7,471 bases of DNA from Rickettsiales bacterium (lineage in GTDB: Bacteria; Pseudomonadota; Alphaproteobacteria; Rickettsiales; UBA1997), in assembly GCA_947441695.1 (NCBI GenBank), contig CANEUK010000068.1:1-7471 (forward strand). The letters run 5' to 3'. The notes under the pieces were generated by a model. The model had not been told where the DNA came from. It ran no database searches and saw nothing but the letters and a program-made list of their open reading frames with translations. Both the position numbers and the translations under genes were made by a program. Each line of letters begins with the position of its first letter. Position 1 is the first letter of the stretch. This document shows positions 1-5,268 of this stretch, piece by piece.

Positions 1-425
1 ATAAAAGGAAGGGTGTTTTTGAGGTCTTCTGAAGTCATTTCTTTATCAGGCCAAGAGATTTCTAACTTTTCTACTGCAAGAAAAGCGACTGCAATTTCTG
101 ATTTTAAAGAATTTTCAATTGTTGAGTTTTTTAAGTTTTGAAAAAGATCTGAAGAATTTAAGTTGCTTAAAGAAAGCCACTTTTTAACTAACTCTTGTTG
201 CTTTGATTCGGTTTTAAATCTCTTGGTAGCAAAAGCTAAATCATCAAGAGAGTTATTTGTTTCAATCCAGTTTAGCGCCAGTTCTAATCTATTTCCTCCA
301 AGTTTTCCCATTGTTTGCATAAGAGACAAAGATTTGTATAAGCTCGATTGCTCTTTAGATGGATTGGAAGTTTGATTTTGTTGGCTAGAAGATTGATTGT
401 TTTCGGAAGAATTATTTGATTTCAT
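1..425 (-). CDS. Unrecognised protein, N-terminal part, cut by window edge
   Basis: The reverse strand is open from an ATG at 425-423 to position 1 with no stop, giving 141 codons and an unfinished one, so the C-terminus lies outside the window. I do not recognise the family. Residues 1-27 are low-complexity and rich in Ser, Asn and Gln (beginning MKSNNSSENNQSSS), as in a disordered tail. From about residue 28 the composition changes to mixed charged/hydrophobic and looks helical, with segments such as GNRLELALNWIE and KQQELVKKWLSL. There is no signal peptide or membrane segment. The long open frame in AT-rich DNA and the normal amino-acid mix support a real gene. No clear Shine-Dalgarno is visible upstream, but other genes here also lack one. 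It is transcribed in the same direction as bcp, about 270 bp further downstream, so it may have its own promoter. Function unknown. Confidence 0.7.
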   Translation of the reverse strand, partial: MKSNNSSENNQSSSQQNQTSNPSKEQSSLYKSLSLMQTMGKLGGNRLELALNWIETNNSLDDLAFATKRFKTESKQQELVKKWLSLSNLNSSDLFQNLKNSTIENSLKSEIAVAFLAVEKLEISWPDKEMTSEDLKNTLPF

Positions 426-693
426 AAGCTTTTTTATTAGTTAAAAAAAGTAAAATAAGGCTAATTTTATGCAACCAAGTTGATTGAATTTACTACAAAA
501 TTTACTTTGCTATTCGCCAACAAGCGCGCAAGAAATTCGAATAAGCCTGTGCCAAAATGGCTAAAGAAGTTGATTTTTAAGAACAAGAAGTTGTTGCAGA
601 TGAGGTAACTAAAATTTACTCACTTTTTTTGAAAGTCGAATTTGATCGAGTAAAAAAAGATTTTGATTTGAACTCTTAAAGAAGCGTTAAAAA
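426..693. other. Intergenic region with possible gene relics
   Basis: No intact gene of convincing size is visible in these 268 bp. On the plus strand one frame reads MAKEVDF from an ATG at 557, meets TAA at 578-580, and then stays open in the same frame for 32 more codons to TAA at 677-679, with many G-starting codons as real coding DNA tends to have. A second plus frame is open from TTG at 480 to TAA at 606-608 and is Lys/Arg rich. Either could be a decayed gene end or chance. A weak nested hairpin sits at 617-652 (TACTC/GAGTA enclosing ACTTT/AAAGT) and could lie in the 3' region of the bcp message. No tRNA or clear terminator is seen. Confidence 0.3.
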
Positions 694-1173
694 TTATCTG
701 ACAAGATCTGGGTTTTTGGCTAATTCTTTTAAAACCTCGTCAACGTGACCGCTAACTTTTACCGAGTTCCAAATTGCGGCAATTTTGCCCATTTTGTTAA
801 TCAAAAAAGTGGTTCGATCGATTCCGATATATTTTTTGCCAAACATCGATTTTTCTTTAAGGACGTTATATTTTTTGCAAATTTCGGTATCTTCGTCAAC
901 CAATAAATTGAAGGCTAAATTATACTTTTCGATAAATTTACAATGACTTGCCAAATTGTCTTTTGAAACGCCTAAAACAACGCAATCGAGATTATCAAAT
1001 TCTTTAATTTTTTTTGTAAAATCTTGAGCCTCTATGGTGCATCCTGGCGTGTCGTCTTTTGGATAAAAATATAAGACAACGTTTTTGCCCTTTAAATCTA
1101 ACAGGCTAATTTCAGAACCCTCGTCGCTTTTGGCGGTAAAATTTGGGGCAGTTTGACCAATTTTTAATGTCAT
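694..1173 (-). CDS. bcp: Thioredoxin-dependent peroxiredoxin, Bcp/PrxQ family
   Basis: Cytoplasmic thiol peroxidase that reduces hydrogen peroxide and organic hydroperoxides, normally recharged by thioredoxin. At 159 residues it has the family's usual length and the AhpC/TSA fold from about residue 4 to 150. The active-site segment YFYPKDDTPGCT (residues 35-46) carries the peroxidatic Cys45 and the Thr/Pro residues that shape the pocket; the conserved Arg120 in the IDRTTFLI segment is also present. The position of the usual resolving cysteine, five residues after Cys45 in E. coli Bcp, is Gln50 here. Other cysteines are Cys64, Cys78 and Cys99, so the enzyme is either 1-Cys type or uses Cys78 in the next helix. 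Its ATG overlaps the stop of trcR (ATGA, 1170-1173), pointing to translational coupling and one transcript with trcR. It lies divergent to yaaA, another peroxide-stress gene. Confidence 0.95.
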   Translation of the reverse strand: MTLKIGQTAPNFTAKSDEGSEISLLDLKGKNVVLYFYPKDDTPGCTIEAQDFTKKIKEFDNLDCVVLGVSKDNLASHCKFIEKYNLAFNLLVDEDTEICKKYNVLKEKSMFGKKYIGIDRTTFLINKMGKIAAIWNSVKVSGHVDEVLKELAKNPDLVR

Positions 1174-1778
1174 TCTTTTTTTGATGATTTGCGTTTTTTA
1201 GGGGATTTTTCGACCGATTCTTCGTCAGAATTTTTTTCGTCAGACTTAACGCTAGATTTAATTTGCGAAACTATTTCGTTAAATTGTGATTGGCTGCACA
1301 AACCAAGAAGCACCAAATCGCGTGGCTTGATGGCTTTTATATTCCAATGGCTGCGAGTTCTGATTGAATCAATCATTTTATCGGTTGTGCCAATTAGTTT
1401 TTTAATTTGGGAGTTAGAAATTTCGGGAAAATATTTTAGCAAGTAATAAATTCCATCTGGTTTATCTTGGCGGCGCGCAATTGGCGTGTATTTGCCAGAA
1501 ACTTTTTCCGAAGATTTAATTAGGCTGGCGGCATTTTGATTTAAAACTAAAGAGCTTTTTTGGTCTTTTTCGCATCTAGTAATTTCTTCACGAGTTAATT
1601 GACCAGAAATAATCGGGTTTTGCCCAACAATTCCAGAAGCAACGTCGCCATCGGCAATTCCTTGAATTTCTAGTTCGTGCAACCCGCAAAAGTTGGCAAT
1701 TTGAACAAAAGTTAGCGACGTGTTTTCAACAAGCCAAACAGCGGTTGCTTTGCGCATTAAAGGTAATTCTTGTGTCAT
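1170..1778 (-). CDS. trcR: DUF1013 / TrcR-type cell-cycle transcriptional regulator
   Basis: A 202-residue protein of the DUF1013 family, named TrcR in Caulobacter, a cell-cycle-linked transcription regulator conserved across Alphaproteobacteria. The diagnostic N-terminal block is clear: PLMRKATAVWLVENTSLTF (residues 6-24), followed by QIANFCGLHELEIQGIADGDV, which resembles a helix-turn-helix region, and a GQNPI segment. A second conserved part (about 105-170) contains the DGIYYLLKYFPEIS and RSHWNIKAIKPRDLVLLGLC segments. The last 25 or so residues are a Lys/Ser/Glu-rich tail ending KKRKSSKKE, probably disordered. The start at 1778 is preferred because family members also have a few residues before the PLM-KATAVWLV block. 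The stop overlaps the bcp start by four bases. The family assignment is recognised from sequence; the exact regulatory targets here are unknown. Confidence 0.9.
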   Translation of the reverse strand: MTQELPLMRKATAVWLVENTSLTFVQIANFCGLHELEIQGIADGDVASGIVGQNPIISGQLTREEITRCEKDQKSSLVLNQNAASLIKSSEKVSGKYTPIARRQDKPDGIYYLLKYFPEISNSQIKKLIGTTDKMIDSIRTRSHWNIKAIKPRDLVLLGLCSQSQFNEIVSQIKSSVKSDEKNSDEESVEKSPKKRKSSKKE

Positions 1779-1793
1779 TTTTAAAAGCTAGAA

Positions 1794-1823
1794 TTGATAG
1801 TTTTGAAAGGAAATTTTTATCTT
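1794..1823 (+). promoter_or_regulatory. Candidate sigma-70-type promoter for yaaA-birA
   Basis: In the 87-bp gap between the divergent trcR and yaaA starts, TTGATA (1794-1799) and TATCTT (1818-1823) are separated by 18 bp, a plausible -35/-10 pair with about 42 bp left before the yaaA ATG. An ATTGAT/ATCAAT inverted repeat (1793-1798 and 1825-1830) brackets the -35 and -10 boxes and could be a regulator site. No comparably good promoter is seen for the opposite direction. The region is AT-rich, so chance matches are likely. Confidence 0.35.
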
Positions 1824-1865
1824 AATCAATTTAATTCTTAGGTAATTTTAAAAGCAACGAATCAT

Positions 1866-2663
1866 ATGTTAATAGTTATTTCGCCAGCTAAATCATTGGA
1901 TTACGAGACAAAGTTTGATGTAGAGAATTTTACAATTCCGCACTTCGCAAAAGAAACGCAAAAGCTGGCTTTTGAGTTAAAAAAATTCTCCATTTCTGAT
2001 CTCGAAAAATTAATGGGAATCAGCAAAAAACTGGCTGAATTGAATTTTGCCCGATTTCAGAATTTTGAAAATAAATATAATCTAAAAAATTCACGTCAGT
2101 CTTTATTGGCTTTTGACGGCGATGTTTACGCCGGAATTAATAAGGAAAATTTTACTAAAAAAGATTTTGATTTTGCCCAAAAAACTGTGCGAATTTTATC
2201 GGGCTTTTATGGAGTTTTGAAACCTCTGGATTTGATTCAGCCTTATCGCTTAGAAATGGGAACTGATTTGAAAAAATTTAAAATTTTTCAAGATTTAAAC
2301 CTTAAAAATCTTTATCAATTTTGGGGCGATAAAGTTTCAAATTATTTAAACGAAGAACTTAATAACCAAGAAATCAAAGATTCTGGCGCAAAACATATTA
2401 TTAATTTGGCTTCGGAAGAATATTTTAGCGTGATAAATCCCAAAATTATTCTTGGAAAAGTAATTAATATTTTTTTTAAAGAACAAAAAGGAAATGCTCT
2501 AAAAATTGTTGGAATCAGCTCCAAGAAAGCGCGCGGGCTTATGACTAATTTTGCTATAAAAAATAAAATCACCAATCCGCAAAACTTAAAAGAATTTTGC
2601 CAAGAAAATTATCGCTTTGAAAAAAGTTTGTCAGATGAAATGAACTTGGTTTTTATCAGATGA
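1866..2663 (+). CDS. yaaA: Peroxide stress protein YaaA (DUF328/UPF0246)
   Basis: YaaA family member of 265 residues, close to the roughly 258 of the E. coli protein. In E. coli, YaaA is induced during peroxide stress through OxyR and lowers free intracellular iron, limiting Fenton damage; it also binds DNA. Family motifs are all present in order: SPAKSLDYE (6-14), FDGDVYAG (83-90), LSGFYGVLKPLD (111-122), QPYRLEMGT (125-133), NLASEEYF (180-187) and a KKARGLM segment (220-226). The ATG at 1866 gives the canonical MLIVISPAKSLD N-terminus, so the start is secure although the ribosome-binding site is weak. The stop codon overlaps the birA start (ATGA, 2660-2663), so the two are probably co-transcribed and translationally coupled. 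Divergent placement from bcp suggests a local peroxide-defence grouping, which is inference. Confidence 0.95.
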   Translation: MLIVISPAKSLDYETKFDVENFTIPHFAKETQKLAFELKKFSISDLEKLMGISKKLAELNFARFQNFENKYNLKNSRQSLLAFDGDVYAGINKENFTKKDFDFAQKTVRILSGFYGVLKPLDLIQPYRLEMGTDLKKFKIFQDLNLKNLYQFWGDKVSNYLNEELNNQEIKDSGAKHIINLASEEYFSVINPKIILGKVINIFFKEQKGNALKIVGISSKKARGLMTNFAIKNKITNPQNLKEFCQENYRFEKSLSDEMNLVFIR

Positions 2664-3391
2664 AAAATTTCACTCACAAAAATTTTATCATTCACCAATT
2701 TGAAAGCCTAAATAGCACCAATTCTTACGCTTTTGAGTTAGCAGATTTGCGCCAAATTTTTCATGGCGAAATAATTATGTCTCACCAACAAAATCAAGGG
2801 CGCGGACGCCAAAATCGCAATTGGATTTCACCAATTGGCAATCTTTATTTTTCGCTTGTTTTACAACCAAAAATTTTGGTGCCAAAAATTTGGCAAATTT
2901 CTTTTGTGGCAATTGTGGCTTTAAGATTGGCAACTCAAAAACTTACCAAAAATTTAGTTCAAAATAAATGGCCAAACGACCTTTTGATTGAACAAAAAAA
3001 AGTTGCCGGAATTTTGCTTGAAAGCAAAATTTCTCACCAAAATTGCGAATTTGTGATTTTGGGAATTGGCGTAAATATTAATTCAAAGCCAGAAAATACC
3101 ATTTTTCCTGCGGCAAGCTTGAAAGATTTTGGCATAGAAATTTCTTCTGAAACTTTATTAAAAAATTTTCTTAACGAGTTTGAAAAAATTTACCAAAATT
3201 GGCTTGATTTTGGCTTTGAAAACATACGCAAAATTTGGCTTGAAAAAGCTTATCGTTTGGGTGAAAAAATTAGCGTTAAAATCAACGAAGAAGAGCTTGA
3301 AGGAATTTTTGAAAATTTTGATATAGACGGAAATTTTTTGCTCAAAATTGATGAAAAAATTTTAAAAATTTTAACGAACGACGTTGTTTGA
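2660..3391 (+). CDS. birA: Biotin--[acetyl-CoA-carboxylase] ligase, monofunctional
   Basis: Biotin-protein ligase: makes biotinyl-5'-AMP from biotin and ATP and transfers biotin to a lysine of carrier proteins such as AccB. At 243 residues it lacks the N-terminal winged-helix domain of E. coli BirA (about 320 residues), so it is a group I ligase with no expected DNA-binding repressor role. The catalytic domain shows SLNSTNSYA (16-24), the ATP/biotinyl-AMP loop QGRGRQNRNW (46-55), KWPNDLLI (103-110), the catalytic-lysine segment KKVAGILLES (113-122, Lys114 matching E. coli Lys183) and GIGVNIN (135-141). A small C-terminal beta-domain follows from about 199 (GEKISVKI to the end). It overlaps yaaA by four bases at its start. 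Its last 21 bp overlap the 3' end of the opposing small gene. Confidence 0.95.
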   Translation: MKNFTHKNFIIHQFESLNSTNSYAFELADLRQIFHGEIIMSHQQNQGRGRQNRNWISPIGNLYFSLVLQPKILVPKIWQISFVAIVALRLATQKLTKNLVQNKWPNDLLIEQKKVAGILLESKISHQNCEFVILGIGVNINSKPENTIFPAASLKDFGIEISSETLLKNFLNEFEKIYQNWLDFGFENIRKIWLEKAYRLGEKISVKINEEELEGIFENFDIDGNFLLKIDEKILKILTNDVV

Positions 3392-3742
3392 TTTCTGATC
3401 ATCTTTTTGCAGTTTTGAGGCTTGTTCTGGAGTTGCTCTTGGACTTGGTTCGATATTTTCTACCCTCAATTCTTCGATATTTTCTATTACTAATTCTTTG
3501 TGGTCTAAATTTTTACCAATACCTTTTTTCCAATCATCTCCGTTGCTATCAAACATTCCATTCAGCATTTTTTTAACCTCTTCTAATCCGTCACTTTCAT
3601 TGTTTGATACTTCTTCAATTAGATATACTTTTGCATTATTTTGGTTTCTTTGAAAAAGCCCAAAAAAACCACTTATTATTATAGAAAAAAAACTTGGTCG
3701 CGCTTGGTTTATTTGATTTTGCGCGTTAGGTTGATTTTGCAT
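3371..3742 (-). CDS. Unrecognised 123-residue protein downstream of lysC
   Basis: I do not recognise this protein. It begins 12 nt after the lysC stop on the same strand and probably belongs to the same transcript. It has an Asn/Gln-rich start (MQNQPNAQNQINQ), then one short hydrophobic stretch SFFSIIISGFFGLF (residues 17-30) flanked by Arg15 and Arg32, which could be a short membrane anchor or amphipathic helix. The rest is acidic and polar, with repeated Ile/Val-Glu-Asn phrases (IENIEELRVENIEP) and a charged tail. No catalytic motif or signal-peptidase site is evident. Codons such as ATA, AGA and GGA look more frequent than in the adjacent core genes, as expected for a fast-evolving or lineage-restricted gene. 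The final seven codons overlap birA antisense. Likely a real gene given length and position, function unknown. Confidence 0.6.
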   Translation of the reverse strand: MQNQPNAQNQINQARPSFFSIIISGFFGLFQRNQNNAKVYLIEEVSNNESDGLEEVKKMLNGMFDSNGDDWKKGIGKNLDHKELVIENIEELRVENIEPSPRATPEQASKLQKDDQKSNNVVR

Positions 3743-3754
3743 TTTTAAATGTCG

Positions 3755-4999
3755 TTAAATTGATTGCGAAAGCCCATAAGCATCGTGCAAAACACGCACC
3801 GCAAGTTCGCCATATTCTTTGGAAATCAAAACTGAAATTTTGATTTCTGAAGTAGAAATTAAAAGCAGGTTAATTCCTTTATCGGCCAAAGTTTTAAACA
3901 TTGTATGCGCAACGCCAGAATGGCTAATCATGCCCACGCCAATGACAGAAATTTTGGCAATATTGTCGTCAATTTTTAGTTTAGAATATTTTACTTGGTC
4001 TTTCACGCTTTCAATAGCAGCCTTGGCGCGCTCTAATTCTTCTTTGCCAGCGGTAAAAGTGATATCAACAAATTTTCCATCCGCGCTAATATTTTGCACA
4101 ATCATATCAACATTAACTTCTTTGGCAGCCAAAGCACCAAAGATTGCGGCCGAAAGCCCGGGATGATCTGGCATTTGAGATAAAGTGATGTGAACTTCGT
4201 TTTTGCTATAGCTAATTCCTGTGATAACGCGCCTTTCCATAATTTCCTCGTTATTATTTACTAAAATTGTTCCCGAAGAATCGGTGATTTCTTCGAAAGT
4301 TGATAAAACTCGCACTCGAACATTATGTGCCATTGCCATTGCAACCGAGCGGGTTTGCAAAACTTTTGAGCCGCTATAAGCCATTTCTAGCATTTCTTCG
4401 TAAGTTACCTTTTTAAGTTTGCGCGCCTTTTCGGTAATACGTGGATCGGTTGTATAAACTCCATTTACGTCAGTATAAATATCGCATAAATCAGCTTTTA
4501 CTGCCGCCGCAATTGCAACTGCCGAAGTGTCTGAACCGCCGCGCCCCAAGGTTGAAATACGATTGGTTTTTTGATTAATTCCTTGAAAACCAGCAACTAC
4601 AATTACATCAAATTCTTCTAAATTTTTAAGCAAAAACTCGCCGTCAATTTCATCGATGCGCGCTTTGCTATGAATTTCGTCAGTTTTGATTGGAATTTGC
4701 CAACCCGCAAATGATCGCGCTTTGTAGCCGATTGATTGCAACTCAAGAGCCAAAAGCCCCGAAGTAATTTGTTCTCCGGTTGCAACAATTGAATCATATT
4801 CTGCCAAACTTTCATCCGACATTAAAGATGAAACCTGATTTGAATAATCAACCAATTGATTAGTAACGCCCGACATTGCCGAAACCACCACAATAACTTT
4901 ATTTTTGCGCTCGAGTTCAAATTTTACTTTTTTGGCAACATTTTTAATGCGAACAATATCGCCAACCGAAGTGCCACCAAATTTTTGGACGATTAACAT
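3755..4999 (-). CDS. lysC: Aspartate kinase (aspartokinase) with two ACT domains
   Basis: Phosphorylates L-aspartate with ATP to aspartyl-4-phosphate, the entry step to diaminopimelate/lysine, threonine and methionine. The 414 residues match monofunctional aspartokinases of the LysC alpha/beta type. The kinase domain (about 1-245) has KFGGTSVG (6-13), VVVSAMSGVTNQL (37-49), ATGEQ (73-77), the LGRGGSDTSA nucleotide/substrate segment (151-160) and YTDVNGVYTTDPRI (175-188). Two ACT domains follow, about 266-340 (PGLSAAIFGALAAKEVN, then QNIS at 302-305) and 346-414 (GVAHTMFKTLADKGIN, then ISTSEIKISV at 381-390); these normally bind lysine and/or threonine for feedback inhibition. An in-frame ATG at residue 254, with a strong ribosome-binding site, may give a separate beta chain. 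In an organism with reduced metabolism the gene would most likely be kept for peptidoglycan diaminopimelate, which is inference. Confidence 0.96.
   Translation of the reverse strand: MLIVQKFGGTSVGDIVRIKNVAKKVKFELERKNKVIVVVSAMSGVTNQLVDYSNQVSSLMSDESLAEYDSIVATGEQITSGLLALELQSIGYKARSFAGWQIPIKTDEIHSKARIDEIDGEFLLKNLEEFDVIVVAGFQGINQKTNRISTLGRGGSDTSAVAIAAAVKADLCDIYTDVNGVYTTDPRITEKARKLKKVTYEEMLEMAYSGSKVLQTRSVAMAMAHNVRVRVLSTFEEITDSSGTILVNNNEEIMERRVITGISYSKNEVHITLSQMPDHPGLSAAIFGALAAKEVNVDMIVQNISADGKFVDITFTAGKEELERAKAAIESVKDQVKYSKLKIDDNIAKISVIGVGMISHSGVAHTMFKTLADKGINLLLISTSEIKISVLISKEYGELAVRVLHDAYGLSQSI
4238..4249 (-). promoter_or_regulatory. Internal Shine-Dalgarno and ATG for a lysC beta subunit
   Basis: On the lysC strand GAGGA (4249-4245) stands just before an in-frame ATG at 4240-4238, with 5 nt between GAGG and the ATG. 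This codon is Met254, exactly at the kinase/ACT junction, and would give a 161-residue regulatory chain (3755-4240). Bacillus subtilis LysC and Corynebacterium LysC are known to make such a beta subunit from an internal start at the equivalent place. The internal site is a better ribosome-binding site than the one before the full-length lysC start, which has no visible Shine-Dalgarno. Confidence 0.6.
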
Positions 5000-5088
5000 T
5001 TTTTATTTGCGAATAGATTTTTTGAAAGAGCGCGCAGTTTTTTTATCGTAATTTTTTTCTCAAGAACAAATTATGCTCAAACTCAATT

Positions 5089-5185
5089 CAAGATCTTGTA
5101 ATTAGAAAACTGCGTTCTTAAGTCTTTTAGCATGAAAGATAAATTTTCACCCGCAAAGCTTTGATTTTATTGAATTGAAGCTTCA
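5089..5185. repeat. Three perfect 10-bp palindromes in the lysC-dnaK gap
   Basis: CAAGATCTTG (5089-5098), CAAAGCTTTG (5154-5163) and TGAAGCTTCA (5176-5185) are each perfectly self-complementary. The last two share an AAGCTT core and their centres are 22 bp apart, about two helical turns, as for paired dimer-binding sites. The first overlaps the CTTG of the promoter candidate. They may be operators or tight hairpins; their role is unknown. Confidence 0.45.
5095..5123 (+). promoter_or_regulatory. Candidate RpoH (sigma-32) heat-shock promoter for dnaK
   Basis: CTTG (5095-5098), an 18-bp spacer and CTTAAGT (5117-5123) resemble the alphaproteobacterial RpoH consensus CTTG, N17-18, CYTATNT, differing at one specified position of the -10 box. 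It faces dnaK, a classic RpoH target, and would leave a leader of roughly 140 nt. The match is short and the region AT-rich, so this is a candidate only. The rest of the 5000-5268 divergent region holds no gene. Confidence 0.35.
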
Positions 5186-5268
5186 TTTTTTCTTCAACAA
5201 AAACTTAAAAACAAATAAACTCAATCAAAAAATTGCCGTTTATTTATCAACCTTAAAAAATAATTTAT

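Noticed and set aside
163..375. 70-codon plus-strand reading frame
   Set aside because: It lies wholly antisense to the open minus-strand gene at 1-425, has an odd Ser/Phe-rich composition and no plausible start signal; treated as a shadow.
5171..5195. Intrinsic terminator at TGAAGCTTCA followed by a T-run
   Set aside because: The palindrome has no loop bases and a weak stem, and it lies upstream of dnaK in a divergent promoter region where a terminator would have no gene to end.
5000..5268. Lysine riboswitch in the lysC leader
   Set aside because: The divergent gap is long enough, but I could not see the conserved lysine-riboswitch core, and the element is not typical of Alphaproteobacteria. 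A 9-bp inverted repeat (CGCAGTTTT at 5033-5041, AAAACTGCG at 5106-5114) is present but not diagnostic.
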